Positions 34,430 through 43,695 are shown, counted from the first letter of the stretch. The stretch is DNA of 64,000 bases from Ramlibacter paludis (GCF_022012305.1 NZ_JAKLTM010000004.1:186001-250000); one strand, 5' to 3'. Made by a program: numbers and translations. The notes: a model not told the origin generated them from the sequence alone.

Positions 34430-37224
34430 AGGAAACCCGCTCCACCTGTCCCTACTGCGGCGTCGGCTGCGGCGTGATCGTGCAATCGCAGGGCGAGCAG
34501 ATCGTCGGCGTGCGCGGCGACCCGGAGCATCCGGCCAACTTCGGCCGGCTGTGCACCAAGGGCTCGACGCTGCACCTGACCGCGAGCGCGGACGTGACGC
34601 GCCAGGCCCGGCTGCTGCATCCGATGCGGCGCGTGCACCGCGGCCAGGCGCCAGGCCGCGTCTCCTGGGACGACGCCCTGGAGTTCGCCGCCGACGGCTT
34701 CGCCCAGATCATCGGCGAGCACGGGCCGGACGCGGTCGGCTTTTACATCTCCGGCCAGCTGCTCACCGAGGACTACTACGTCTTCAACAAGCTGGCCAAG
34801 GGGCTGGTGGGCACCAACAACGTCGACACCAACTCACGGCTTTGCATGAGCAGCGCGGTGGCCGGCTACAAGAAGACGCTGGGGGCCGACGCGCCGCCGG
34901 CCTGCTACGACGACGTGAACCATGCCGACTGCATCTTCATCGTCGGCAGCAACACGGCCTTCGCGCACCCCATCCTGTTCCGCCGCATCGAGGACGCCAA
35001 GGCGAAGCGCCCGGGCATGAAGGTGATCTTCTGCGACCCGCGCCGCACCGACACGGCCGAACTGGCGGACCTGGTCCTGCCGATCCAGCCCGGCACCGAC
35101 GTGATGCTGTTCCACGGCCTGCTGCACATCATGCTGTGGGAAGGCTGGACCGACGCCGCCTACATCGCCGCGCACACAAGCGGCTTCGACGCGCTGAAGG
35201 CCGTGGTGCGCGAATACACGCCGGAGCTGGTGGCGCAGACCTGCGGAATCGCGAAGGAAGACCTGTTCACCGCGGCGAAGTGGTTCGCCACCTCGCCGGC
35301 GACGCTGAGCCTGTACTGCCAGGGCCTCAACCAGTCCTCGAGCGGTACCGCGAAGAACGCGGCGCTGATCAACCTGCACCTGGCCACGGGGCAGATCGGC
35401 AAGCCCGGCGCGGGGCCCTTCTCGCTGACGGGGCAGCCCAATGCCATGGGCGGACGCGAAGTGGGCGGCCTGGCCAACCTGCTGTCGGCGCATCGTGACC
35501 TGGCCAACCCGGAGCATCGCGCGGAAGTGGCGGCGTTCTGGGGCGTGCCTTCCGTCCCGGAGAAGCCGGGCCTGACCGCGGTGGAACTGTTCCAGGCCGC
35601 CGCAGATGGCCAGGTGAAGGCGCTGTGGATCGCCTGCACCAATCCCGCGCAGTCGATGCCGGACCAGAAGACGGTGCGGCGTGCCCTGGAGCGGGCCGAG
35701 CTGGTGGTCGTGCAGGAAGCCTTCGCCGGCACCGCCACCTGCGACTACGCCGACATCCTGCTGCCCGCAACGACCTGGGGCGAAAAGGAAGGCACGGTCA
35801 CCAACAGCGAACGCCGCATCAGCCGCGTGCGCGCGGCGGTGGCGGCGCCAGGGAGCACGAAGCACGATTGGGAGATCGCGGTCGACTTCGCGCGGCGCCT
35901 GGAGTCCCGTCTCTCCCGCGGTTCCAGCCTGTTCCCCTACACGACCCCAGAGCAGATCTGGCTGGAGCACCGCGCCACCACCCGCGGCCGCGACCTCGAC
36001 ATCACCGGCCTGAGCTACGCGCTGGTCGAACAGGCGCCGCAGCAGTGGCCCTTCCCCGAAGGCGCCGCCGCCGGCAAGACACGCCTCTACGAAGACGGCG
36101 TCTTCCCCACCGCCGACGGCAAGGCGCGCTTTGCCGACGTGCGCTATGTGCCGCTGGCGGAGCCGCGCGAGTCGCGCTACCCCTTCTCGTTGACCACCGG
36201 CCGCCTGCGCGACCAGTGGCACGGCATGTCGCGCACCGGCACGCTGGGCCGCCTGTTCGGCCACGTGCCGGAGCCCGCGGTGCAGATGCACGCGCAGGAC
36301 CTGGAGCGGCGCGGCCTGCAGGAGGGCGACCTGGTCCACGTCACATCGAAGCGCGGCTCCATCGTGCTGCCGGTGCAGGCGAGCGCCGAAGTCGGCCTGA
36401 GCCAGGCCTTCATCGCGATGCACTGGGGCTCCGAGTACCTGAGCGGCCTGTCCAGCACCGGCGAGCCGCTGGCCGGCGTGAATGCGCTGACGACCTCGGC
36501 TTACTGCCCCGGCTCCAAGCAGCCGGAGCTGAAGCACGCGGCGGTGAAGATCCTCAAGGCGGAGATGCCGTGGACCCTGCTGGGCGTCGCCTGGCTGCCG
36601 GGCCACGATGCGCTGGACGTCCGGCGCCAGCTGCAGGCCTTGATGACGCGCTTTCCTTTCGCCTCGTGCGTCCCCTTCTCGAACAACGCGCCGCTCGACC
36701 AGGCCGCGACGCGCGAACGCAGCGGCGTCCTGTTCCGCGCTGCCGCCTACGAGGCGCCGCCGGAGGAACTGGTGCAGCAGCTCGAGCGCCTGCTGGGCCT
36801 GGAAGGCGCCGAGACGCTGCGCTACGCCGACAAGCGCAAGGGCCAGCGGCGCAGCATCCGCGTGAGCCGCAGCGGCGCCGACATCCGGCTGGAGTCGCTG
36901 CTGCTCGCGGGCGACACCAGCGCCGAGGCCTGGATCAAGGCGCTGCTGCTGCAGGAACTGCCGGCCCAGGCCTACGGACGGCTCCTGCTCGCGCCGGGGG
37001 CCAAGGCGCCGGTGGCCGTGCAGAAGAAGGGCAAGCAGGTGTGCAGCTGCTTCGGCGTGGAAACGCCCGCCATCGAGGCGCAGCTGGCCGGCTCGGGCGG
37101 GTCGGCGGACTCGCGGCTGGCGTCGCTGCAGAAGGCCTTGCGTTGCGGCACCAACTGCGGGTCCTGCGTGCCGGAGTTGAAGCGGATGGTGCGCGCGGTG
37201 ATGCCGGTGGTGCAGGTGGCGTGA
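34426..37224 (+). CDS. nasA: Assimilatory nitrate reductase catalytic subunit
   Basis: Molybdenum enzyme reducing nitrate to nitrite; 932 aa. The N-terminal 4Fe-4S ligands are Cys8, Cys11, Cys15 (STCPYCGVGC) and Cys43 (RLCTKG). The bis-MGD domains include NSRLCMSSAVAGYKKTLG, CDPRRTDTAELADL and LTTGRLRDQWHGMSRTG. A C-terminal BFD-like 2Fe-2S domain (VCSCFGVETP, CGTNCGSCVPELKRM) completes the NasA/NasC type found with NADH or ferredoxin donors. GTG start. Symbols differ between species (NasA, NasC, NarB). Confidence 0.94.
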   Translation: MKETRSTCPYCGVGCGVIVQSQGEQIVGVRGDPEHPANFGRLCTKGSTLHLTASADVTRQARLLHPMRRVHRGQAPGRVSWDDALEFAADGFAQIIGEHGPDAVGFYISGQLLTEDYYVFNKLAKGLVGTNNVDTNSRLCMSSAVAGYKKTLGADAPPACYDDVNHADCIFIVGSNTAFAHPILFRRIEDAKAKRPGMKVIFCDPRRTDTAELADLVLPIQPGTDVMLFHGLLHIMLWEGWTDAAYIAAHTSGFDALKAVVREYTPELVAQTCGIAKEDLFTAAKWFATSPATLSLYCQGLNQSSSGTAKNAALINLHLATGQIGKPGAGPFSLTGQPNAMGGREVGGLANLLSAHRDLANPEHRAEVAAFWGVPSVPEKPGLTAVELFQAAADGQVKALWIACTNPAQSMPDQKTVRRALERAELVVVQEAFAGTATCDYADILLPATTWGEKEGTVTNSERRISRVRAAVAAPGSTKHDWEIAVDFARRLESRLSRGSSLFPYTTPEQIWLEHRATTRGRDLDITGLSYALVEQAPQQWPFPEGAAAGKTRLYEDGVFPTADGKARFADVRYVPLAEPRESRYPFSLTTGRLRDQWHGMSRTGTLGRLFGHVPEPAVQMHAQDLERRGLQEGDLVHVTSKRGSIVLPVQASAEVGLSQAFIAMHWGSEYLSGLSSTGEPLAGVNALTTSAYCPGSKQPELKHAAVKILKAEMPWTLLGVAWLPGHDALDVRRQLQALMTRFPFASCVPFSNNAPLDQAATRERSGVLFRAAAYEAPPEELVQQLERLLGLEGAETLRYADKRKGQRRSIRVSRSGADIRLESLLLAGDTSAEAWIKALLLQELPAQAYGRLLLAPGAKAPVAVQKKGKQVCSCFGVETPAIEAQLAGSGGSADSRLASLQKALRCGTNCGSCVPELKRMVRAVMPVVQVA

Positions 37225-37306
37225 TCGGTCGCGGTGGCGTCGCGCCGGCGCCCCCCGTCATTCGCCATATAGCCATCCGTCATCAAGCCTCTGGGACAAT
37301 CCCCTC

Positions 37307-38215
37307 ATGGCCATCAGCCAGTACCTCAAGGAAATCGGCCGCGGCAAGCAGGGCGCGCGGGCGCTCGACCGCGCGCGCGCCGCCGATCTCTTCGGCCAGG
37401 TGCTCGATGGCGCGGTCACCGACCTCGAGATCGGCGCCTTCTGCCTGGCCATGCGCATCAAGGGCGAGACGCCCGAGGAGATGGCGGGCTTCCTCGACGC
37501 CACCTACCAGCGCCTGCAGCGCATCCCTACGGCGAGCGGCAAGCCGCTCGTCGTCCTGCCCAGCTACAACGGCGCGCGCCGCCTGCCGGTGCTGACGCCC
37601 TTGCTGGCGGCGCTGGTTGCACGCCGCGGCCTGCCGGTGGTGATCCACGGCGCCGCCACCGAATCCAGCCGCATCTTCGTGCGCGACGTGCTGCATGCCC
37701 TCGACGTGCAGGCGCACGACAGCGTGCCGGCCGTGCGCGACGGCCAAGTGGTGTTCCTGCCCACCGAGGTGCTGTCGCCCGGCCTCAAGCGCCTGCTCGA
37801 CGTGCGCAAGGTCGTCGGCCTGCGCAACAGCGCGCACAGCCTGGTGAAGCTGATGAATCCTGCCGTGGGCAAGGCAGTGATCGTGAGCAGCTACACCCAT
37901 CCCGAATACGCCGTCGCGATGGCACAGGTCTTCGAACTGGTCGGCGCCACCGCGCTGCTGCTGCGCGGCACCGAGGGCGAGGTGGTTGCCGACGCGCGCC
38001 GCCTGCCGCAGATGGACGGCTTCATCCGCGGCGTGCGCGTGCCGCTGGAAGAAGGCCGCAAAGGCACGCTCACCGACCTGCCCGACCTGCCCCGCGAAGT
38101 GGACGTGGACACCACGGCCGCGTACATCCGCGACGTGCTCGCGGGCAGGAAGCCCATTCCCGATTCGCTGGCGCTGCAGGTGGAACACATCTTGCATCTG
38201 GCTGACGCATCATGA
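37307..38215 (+). CDS. ybiB: YbiB/TrpD2-like nucleic-acid-binding protein
   Basis: A 302-aa homologue of anthranilate phosphoribosyltransferase-fold proteins (MAISQYLKEIGRGKQGARAL, GGFLDATYQR-like helices, NSAHSLVKLMNP). E. coli YbiB binds DNA and RNA without phosphoribosyltransferase activity; the Burkholderiales homologue is usually found near nitrate genes (recollection, not checked). A GACAAT ends 6 nt before the ATG, hinting at its own leaderless promoter. It overlaps cobA by 4 nt, so cobA can be expressed from here. Confidence 0.82.
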   Translation: MAISQYLKEIGRGKQGARALDRARAADLFGQVLDGAVTDLEIGAFCLAMRIKGETPEEMAGFLDATYQRLQRIPTASGKPLVVLPSYNGARRLPVLTPLLAALVARRGLPVVIHGAATESSRIFVRDVLHALDVQAHDSVPAVRDGQVVFLPTEVLSPGLKRLLDVRKVVGLRNSAHSLVKLMNPAVGKAVIVSSYTHPEYAVAMAQVFELVGATALLLRGTEGEVVADARRLPQMDGFIRGVRVPLEEGRKGTLTDLPDLPREVDVDTTAAYIRDVLAGRKPIPDSLALQVEHILHLADAS

Positions 38216-38988
38216 ACACCGCACACATTGGCAAGGTCACCCTGGTCGGCGCCGGCCCCGGCGATCCGGACCTGCTGACGCTGAAGGCGCTGAAGGCGAT
38301 CCAGGCAGCCACCGTGCTGCTGGTGGACGACCTGGTGAATCCGGAGGTGGTGAAGCACGCGCCGGCGACGGCACGCGTGGTCTACGTGGGCAAGCGCGGC
38401 GGCTGCAAGAGCACGCCGCAGGCCTTCATCGAGAAGCTGATGCTGATGGCCGCCCGCGAGGGCGAGAACGTGGTGCGCCTGAAGGGCGGCGACCCCTTCA
38501 TCTTCGGCCGCGGCGGCGAGGAGGTGGAGCACCTGCGCGCCGCCGGCGTCGAGGTGGAAGTGATCAACGGCATCACCGCCGGCCTGGCCGCTGCGACCTC
38601 GCTGGGCGTGCCGCTCACGCACCGGGACCATGCGCAAGGCGTGATCTTCCTCACGGGCCACGCCCAGAAGGGTGCGGACGCGCCCGACTGGCGCGCGCTC
38701 GCGGCCACGGCGCGCCAGGCGCGGCTGACGCTGGTGATCTACATGGGCGTGAGCAGCGCTGTACGCATCGAGGAAGACCTCCTCACCGGCCTGCCCGGCG
38801 ACACGCCGGTCGCGATCATCCAGCGTGCCTCGCTGCCGGAGCAGCGCCATGCCGTCACGCGGCTGGACCAGCTTGCCGCGACGATCGCCCGGGAAGAACT
38901 CGGGAGCCCCTCGGTCATCGTGGTGGGCGACGTGGTGCAAGGCGTAGCCGCCGCCAGCGAGACCCCGGCGCGTTTCCGCGCCGCCTGA
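38212..38988 (+). CDS. cobA: Uroporphyrinogen-III C-methyltransferase (siroheme synthesis)
   Basis: A 258-aa SUMT that makes precorrin-2, the first step to siroheme, the NirB cofactor. Visible motifs are VTLVGAGPGDPDLLTLKAL at the N-terminus, VRLKGGDPFIFGRGGEE and VINGITAGLAAATSLGVPLT. Unlike enteric CysG it lacks the dehydrogenase/ferrochelatase part, which must be elsewhere. Its place at the end of the nitrate operon fits cofactor supply. Confidence 0.93.
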   Translation: MNTAHIGKVTLVGAGPGDPDLLTLKALKAIQAATVLLVDDLVNPEVVKHAPATARVVYVGKRGGCKSTPQAFIEKLMLMAAREGENVVRLKGGDPFIFGRGGEEVEHLRAAGVEVEVINGITAGLAAATSLGVPLTHRDHAQGVIFLTGHAQKGADAPDWRALAATARQARLTLVIYMGVSSAVRIEEDLLTGLPGDTPVAIIQRASLPEQRHAVTRLDQLAATIAREELGSPSVIVVGDVVQGVAAASETPARFRAA

Positions 38989-38989
38989 T

Positions 38990-39676
38990 TCACCAGGGCC
39001 CGAAGGCCCACAGGTCCACCGCGAAGTGCGCCAGCACCGGCGGCCACAGGCTGCGCAGCCGCAGGTAGTACGCCGCCGCCACGAACCCGAACCAGCCCGA
39101 GCTGATCATGCCGGCCGGCCCTTGCTCCGCATGGATCAATGCGAACAGGAAGGTGCTGCCCACCAGGTAGACCGGCGCGCGCCAGCGCTCGGCCAGCACC
39201 TCGCGCACGTACAGCCAGGGCAGCGCGCGGAAGGCCACTTCCTCGACCAGCGCCGCCGTCACGGCCATGTAGACGGCCACCAGCAGCCGCGCGCCCCAGG
39301 CCGTGGGCAGGATGTCCGGCAGGACGTCCGCGTACTCCCAACCGAACCGCCGGGCCATGAACACGATCGGCCAGGTGATGGCGAAGATGACCACCGCCAC
39401 GAACAGCAGCGAGGCCCAGTCTTCCTGCCGGCCATGGCGGCCGCGCCGCAGCCCCAGGCCCAGCCCCAGCGCCTGCGCATCGACCCCCGCCGGCCGCAAC
39501 AGCCACCAGACGCAGATCACGGGCACCAGCACGAATTGCAGCGCGTCGGCCGCCCAGTACCACGCCGGGCCCACGCGGTGCAGCGGCAGCTTGTAGAAGC
39601 CGTTCAGCAAGGCCAGCGCGGCGAACGGGAAGATCGCCGCCAGCAGCGCCTGCCGGCGCGCGAGGGTCGGTGCCAT
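38990..39676 (-). CDS. CPBP-family intramembrane metalloprotease
   Basis: A 228-aa membrane protein with about six transmembrane helices. The CPBP (CaaX protease/bacteriocin-processing) motifs are present: Glu145-Glu146 with Arg150 (VEEVAFRALPW), His182 (ALIHAEQG) and His217 (LAHFAVDLW). Substrate unknown. TAGACT ends 8 nt before the ATG with no Shine-Dalgarno sequence. Its stop lies 2 nt from the cobA stop on the other strand. Confidence 0.85.
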   Translation of the reverse strand: MAPTLARRQALLAAIFPFAALALLNGFYKLPLHRVGPAWYWAADALQFVLVPVICVWWLLRPAGVDAQALGLGLGLRRGRHGRQEDWASLLFVAVVIFAITWPIVFMARRFGWEYADVLPDILPTAWGARLLVAVYMAVTAALVEEVAFRALPWLYVREVLAERWRAPVYLVGSTFLFALIHAEQGPAGMISSGWFGFVAAAYYLRLRSLWPPVLAHFAVDLWAFGPW

Positions 39677-39715
39677 GGCTGGGCAGTCTACTGGCGGTCC
39701 GCATAATCCGCATCC

Positions 39716-40957
39716 ATGCCTGCACCCGAGTCCTCCCTCTTCGACGCCATCGTGGTGGGCGCCGGCGCCGCCGGCCTGTTCTGCGCGGGGCAGGCCGGCC
39801 AGCGCGGACTGAAGGTGCTGCTGGTCGACCACGCGGAGAAGGTGGCCGAAAAGGTGCGCATCTCGGGCGGCGGCCGCTGCAACTTCACCAACCGCGACCT
39901 GGACCCGCGCGCGCCGCAGAAGCACTTCCTGGGCGACAACCCCAATTTCTGCCGCTCCGCCCTGGCGCGCTACACGCCCACCGACTTCATCGCGCTGGTC
40001 GCCAGGCACGGCATCGCGCACCACGAAAAGCACAAGGGCCAGCTGTTCGGCGACCATTCCTCGGACGACTTCATCCGGATGCTGCTGGCGGAATGCGCGG
40101 CAGGCGGCGTGACGCATTGGCAGCCGTGCCAGGTCGCTCGTGTGGACCACCGCGACGGCCAGTACGTGCTGCAGACCAGCCGCGGCGAGGCCCGGGCCGC
40201 CTCGCTGGTGATCGCCACCGGCGGCCTGTCGATTCCCAAGATCGGCGCGACCGACTTCGGCTACCGCATCGCGCGCCAGTTCGACCTGCCCGTCGTCGCC
40301 ACCCGGCCTGCGCTCGTGCCCCTGACCTTCGACGGCGACGCCTGGGCGCCCTTTGCCGGCCTGGCCGGACTGGCGCTGCCCGTGCGCATCGAGACCGGCG
40401 AGAAGAAGGCGCGCATGGCCTTCGACGAGGACCTGCTCTTCACCCATCGCGGCCTGAGCGGGCCGGCGGTGCTCCAGATTTCCAGCTACTGGAAGGAAGG
40501 CACGCCCATCCGGGTCGACCTGGCGCCTGGCGTCGACATCGCGCAGCAGCTGCTGCAGGCGAAATCCCGCTCCCGCAAGCTGATCGCCAACGAGCTCGCG
40601 GCCTGGGTGCCGTCCCGGCTGGCGGATGCCTGGGTGCAGCAGGACCCGGCCTGGCAGCGGCCGGTGAACGAGGCCGCCGACAAGGCGCTGCTGCAGCTCG
40701 CGCAGAAGCTGTCGAAGTGGGAACTCGTGCCGACCGGCAGCGAGGGCTACCGCAAGGCCGAAGTGACCGCAGGCGGGGTCGATACCAAGGCGCTGTCGTC
40801 GCAGACCCTGGAAGCGAAGACGCAACCGGGGCTCTACTTCATCGGCGAAGTGGTCGACGTGACCGGCTGGCTGGGGGGCTACAACTTCCAGTGGGCCTGG
40901 GCGAGCGCGCATGCCTGCGCGCAGGCGCTCAGCCGATCATCTTCTGGACCAGGTTGA
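39716..40957 (+). CDS. NAD(P)/FAD-dependent oxidoreductase (HI0933/BaiN-like)
   Basis: A 413-aa flavoprotein with the FAD dinucleotide motif AIVVGAGAAGLFCAGQAG, the family signature VRISGGGRCNFTN, FTHRGLSGPAVLQISSYW and the C-terminal FIGEVVDVTGWLGGYNFQWA. Function in this family is poorly defined. CATAAT ends 8 nt before the ATG. Its 3' end overlaps the convergent response regulator by 29 nt. Confidence 0.9.
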   Translation: MPAPESSLFDAIVVGAGAAGLFCAGQAGQRGLKVLLVDHAEKVAEKVRISGGGRCNFTNRDLDPRAPQKHFLGDNPNFCRSALARYTPTDFIALVARHGIAHHEKHKGQLFGDHSSDDFIRMLLAECAAGGVTHWQPCQVARVDHRDGQYVLQTSRGEARAASLVIATGGLSIPKIGATDFGYRIARQFDLPVVATRPALVPLTFDGDAWAPFAGLAGLALPVRIETGEKKARMAFDEDLLFTHRGLSGPAVLQISSYWKEGTPIRVDLAPGVDIAQQLLQAKSRSRKLIANELAAWVPSRLADAWVQQDPAWQRPVNEAADKALLQLAQKLSKWELVPTGSEGYRKAEVTAGGVDTKALSSQTLEAKTQPGLYFIGEVVDVTGWLGGYNFQWAWASAHACAQALSRSSSGPG

Positions 40958-41294
40958 GCAGGTCGTCCGCGCCCACCGGCTTGATCAGGTGGTCGTCGAA
41001 CTGGGCGCCGGTGGCTTGGGAGCGCTCCCGGTCGCGGCCATAGCCGCTCAGGGCGACCAGCTTGGTGCCGGCGGCCCGGGGATCGGCGCGCATGCGGCCG
41101 GCCAGGGCATAGCCATCCTCGCCCGGCAGGCCGATGTCCAGCAGGGCCAGCTGGGGCTGGTATTCGGCCAGCAGCGCCATGGCGGCGGCGCCGTCGCCCG
41201 CCTCGCGGACTTCGTAGTCCATCATGCGCAGCAGGTCGGCCAGCGTCTCGCGGGCGTCGGAATTGTCGTCAACGATCAGGATGCGTCCGGGCAA
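40929..41294 (-). CDS. Single-domain response regulator
   Basis: A receiver domain (RILIVDDNSDARETLADLL, phosphoacceptor Asp in LALLDIGLPGEDGYALA, Lys in LIKPVGADDL) without output domain, as often paired with hybrid kinases. No ATG is well placed: TTG at 41294 with AGAGG 7 nt upstream gives 121 aa, and GTG at 41321 gives 130 aa. It overlaps the 3' end of the flavoprotein gene by 29 nt. No kinase is adjacent. Confidence 0.82.
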   Translation of the reverse strand: MPGRILIVDDNSDARETLADLLRMMDYEVREAGDGAAAMALLAEYQPQLALLDIGLPGEDGYALAGRMRADPRAAGTKLVALSGYGRDRERSQATGAQFDDHLIKPVGADDLLNLVQKMIG

Positions 41295-41364
41295 TGGGGT
41301 ACCTCTGGCGCGAATTTTCACGCATTTCCGGCCCCCGCCCCAAGCCGGGTTGTAAAGGCCTTGG

Positions 41365-41392
41365 TTGCCGCTTCCCGCCAAGAGGCTATAAT
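41365..41392 (+). promoter_or_regulatory. Sigma-70 promoter of rpsU
   Basis: TTGCCG (41365-41370), 16-bp spacer, perfect TATAAT (41387-41392). Start near 41399 leaves a leader of about 105 nt. Confidence 0.8.
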
Positions 41393-41412
41393 CTCGGGCT
41401 TTGCTGGCAAAC

Positions 41413-41443
41413 CCCCACCGGCCTGATCGAACATTAGGTGGGG
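41413..41443 (+). promoter_or_regulatory. rpsU leader stem-loop
   Basis: CCCCACC (41413-41419) pairs with GGTGGGG (41437-41443) around a 17-nt loop in the 5' leader of rpsU. No T tract follows. It may affect translation or stability; ligand unknown. Confidence 0.45.
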
Positions 41444-41504
41444 AAACTCCGCCGGGCGTCCTCGATCTACGCCTGGCACCGAAATCGGAAACTGTAATTC
41501 AGTC

Positions 41505-41717
41505 ATGACGACCATCCGTGTCAAGGAAAACGAGCCGTTCGACGTGGCCCTGCGCCGCTTCAAGCGCACCATTGAAAAACTCGGCCTGCTGACCGAACTG
41601 CGCGCGCGCGAGTTCTACGAGAAGCCCACCGCCGAGCGCAAGCGCAAGAAGGCTGCCGCCGTGAAGCGCCACTTCAAGCGCGTGCGCAGCATGCAGCTGC
41701 CGAAGAAGCTCTACTGA
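41505..41717 (+). CDS. rpsU: 30S ribosomal protein S21
   Basis: A 70-aa, highly basic ribosomal protein with [20 protein letters not shown] and the C-terminal [16 protein letters not shown]. Full family length. No strong Shine-Dalgarno sequence is visible before the ATG. It is followed by a terminator, then yqeY; the rpsU-yqeY pair is conserved. Confidence 0.97.
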   Translation: MTTIRVKENEPFDVALRRFKRTIEKLGLLTELRAREFYEKPTAERKRKKAAAVKRHFKRVRSMQLPKKLY

Positions 41718-41739
41718 GCTCGGGCGCAAGCCTTTCGAA

Positions 41740-41774
41740 AAGCCCGCCCGGGGACGCTCGGCCGGGCTTTTTTC
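41740..41774 (+). terminator. Rho-independent terminator after rpsU
   Basis: AAGCCCG pairs with CGGGCTT across a GC-rich loop and is followed by TTTTTT, 22 nt past the rpsU stop and about 30 nt before yqeY. Confidence 0.85.
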
Positions 41775-41803
41775 ATTCCCGAACCCCGCACAGAAAGAAG
41801 CCC

Positions 41804-42250
41804 ATGAGCCTGAAGGAACGCATCACCGACGACATGAAGGCCGCCATGCGCGCCAAGGACAGCGAGCGCCTGGGCGCGATCCGCCTGCTGACGGCCGCCA
41901 TCAAGCAGAAGGAAGTGGACGAGCGCGTGGAGCTGGACGACGCCGGCGTGGTCGCCATCGTCGACAAGATGCTCAAGCAGCGCAAGGACAGCATCGAGGC
42001 CTTCCAGAAGGCTGGCCGGCAGGACCTGGTGGACAAGGAACAGGCCGAGACGGCGGTGCTGCAGGTCTACCTGCCGGCGCGCCTGTCGGCCGACGAAGTC
42101 GCCGCCGAAGTGAAGTCCATCGTCGCGGAGCTGGGCGCCAAGGGCCCGGGCGACATGGGCAAGGTGATGGGCGCCGTGAAGGCCAGGCTGGCCGGCAAGG
42201 CGGACATGGGGCAGGTCAGTGCGGCGGTGAAGGCGGCTTTGGCGGGTTGA
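41804..42250 (+). CDS. yqeY: GatB/YqeY domain protein
   Basis: A 148-aa protein related to the tail domain of the GatB amidotransferase subunit (MSLKERITDDMKAAMRAKDS, RLGAIRLLTAAIKQKEVDER, GPGDMGKVMGAVKARLAGKA). Its molecular role is uncertain; it may bind tRNA. Conserved neighbour of rpsU. Confidence 0.92.
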   Translation: MSLKERITDDMKAAMRAKDSERLGAIRLLTAAIKQKEVDERVELDDAGVVAIVDKMLKQRKDSIEAFQKAGRQDLVDKEQAETAVLQVYLPARLSADEVAAEVKSIVAELGAKGPGDMGKVMGAVKARLAGKADMGQVSAAVKAALAG

Positions 42251-42255
42251 GCGTC

Positions 42256-42282
42256 TGGATCCCCGCCTGCGCGGGGATGGCC
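42256..42282. repeat. CCCCGC-type palindromic repeat, short element
   Basis: TGGATCCCCGCCTGCGCGGG lies between yqeY and pmbA, whose 3' ends converge. It corresponds to one arm of the full element at 53379. Confidence 0.65.
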
Positions 42283-42304
42283 GGTTCCGCCACGCTTCGC
42301 GTGA

Positions 42305-43681
42305 CTACGAACCGGCCACTTTCATCCGGTTCACCAGGATCGACCCCACCGTCTTCGCCCCGTAGTTGTAGGTATCGGCGCCCACGGCCTCGATGCCCAT
42401 CAACATGTCCTTGAGGTTGCCGGCAATGGTGATCTCCTGCACCGGGAAGGCGATCTCGCCGTTCTCCACCCAGAAGCCGCTGGCGCCGCGCGAATAGTCG
42501 CCGGTCACGTAGTTGACGCCCTGCCCCATCAGCTCGATGACGAACAGGCCGGTGCCCAGCTTGCGCAGCATCTCGGCCAGGTCGTCACCCTCGTGCGTCA
42601 GGCGCGAGTGCAGCGTCAGGTTGTGCGAGCCGCCGGCGTTGCCGGTGGTCTTCATGCCCAGCTTGCGGGCCGAGTAGCTGCTCAAGAAGTAGCCTTCCAC
42701 GCGGCCCGAATCCACCACCTTGCGCGCGCGCGTCTGCACGCCCTCTTCGTCGAAGCTGGCGCTGCCCTTGCCGCGCTTGACGAAGGGATCCTCGGTGATG
42801 TCGATGTGCTCGGGAAAGACCTGCTTGCCCAGCGAATCCAGCAGGAAGGTGCTCTTGCGGTACAGCGCGCCGCCGCTGGTGGCCTGCACGTAGCCGCCCA
42901 GCAGGCCGGCGGCCAGCGGCGACTCGAACAGCACCGGGCATTGCGTGGTGGCGATCTTGCGCGCCTTCAGCCGCGACAGCGCGCGCTCGGCGGCATAGCG
43001 GCCCACCGCCTCCGGCGAAGCCAGTTCCTTGGCGGAGCGCATCGAGCTGTACCAGGCGTCGCGCTGCATGTCGTCGCCCTTGCCGGCGATCGGCGCGACC
43101 GAGATCGAATGGCGCGAGCTGGCATAGCCGCCGCGGAAGCCATGGGTGTGGGCGCTGAAGAAATGGCTTTGCTGGGCCGAGACGCCCGCGCCTTCGCTGT
43201 TGGTGATGCGCTTGTCGGTGGTCACGGCGGCGCGTTCGCAGCGAATGGCGAGTTCCGCCGCCTGCTCCGCGGTCACGTCCCAGGGGTGGAACAGGTCCAG
43301 GTCGGGCTGGGCGTCGGGCCGCGCCACGTCGTCGGCGTCGGGCAGGCCGGCCACCGGGTCCTGCGCCGTGAAGCGCGCGATGTCGTAAGCCGCCTGCACC
43401 GTGCGCTCGATCGCCGCCTGCGAGAAGTCGGAGGTACTGGCATTGCCGCGCTGCTGGCCGACGTAGACCGTGATGCCCAGCGACTTGTCGCGGTTGCGCT
43501 CCACCGTCTCGAGCTCGCCCTTGCGCACGGAAACGCTCAGGCCGCAGCCTTCCGAGGCCTCGGCCCCGGCGTTGCTCGCGCCCAGCTTGCGGGCGTGGGC
43601 CAGCGCGGAATCGACCAGTTCCTCGAACTCGGAGCGGCTGTAACTGAAGCCGCGGTCGGCTTGCGCAGGGGACTTGTTCAT
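42305..43681 (-). CDS. pmbA: Metalloprotease-related protein PmbA/TldE
   Basis: A 458-aa TldE/PmbA protein, partner of TldD in peptide maturation and antitoxin degradation. Family segments include SVSVRKGELETVERNRDKSL, SARKLGMKTTGNAGGSHNL and GVNYVTGDYSRGASGFWVEN. The zinc HExxxH motif belongs to TldD, not to this subunit. TATCAT ends 8 nt before the ATG, so the message is probably nearly leaderless. Divergent from darP, as in many proteobacteria. Confidence 0.95.
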   Translation of the reverse strand: MNKSPAQADRGFSYSRSEFEELVDSALAHARKLGASNAGAEASEGCGLSVSVRKGELETVERNRDKSLGITVYVGQQRGNASTSDFSQAAIERTVQAAYDIARFTAQDPVAGLPDADDVARPDAQPDLDLFHPWDVTAEQAAELAIRCERAAVTTDKRITNSEGAGVSAQQSHFFSAHTHGFRGGYASSRHSISVAPIAGKGDDMQRDAWYSSMRSAKELASPEAVGRYAAERALSRLKARKIATTQCPVLFESPLAAGLLGGYVQATSGGALYRKSTFLLDSLGKQVFPEHIDITEDPFVKRGKGSASFDEEGVQTRARKVVDSGRVEGYFLSSYSARKLGMKTTGNAGGSHNLTLHSRLTHEGDDLAEMLRKLGTGLFVIELMGQGVNYVTGDYSRGASGFWVENGEIAFPVQEITIAGNLKDMLMGIEAVGADTYNYGAKTVGSILVNRMKVAGS

Positions 43682-43688
43682 GGCGGGC

Positions 43689-43695
43689 TATGATA
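43689..43695. promoter_or_regulatory. Symmetric -10 element serving pmbA and darP
   Basis: The 7 bp TATGATA read TATGAT (43689-43694) on the plus strand and TATCAT (43695-43690) on the minus strand, giving one overlapping -10 for both divergent genes. No convincing -35 box on either side. Confidence 0.5.
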
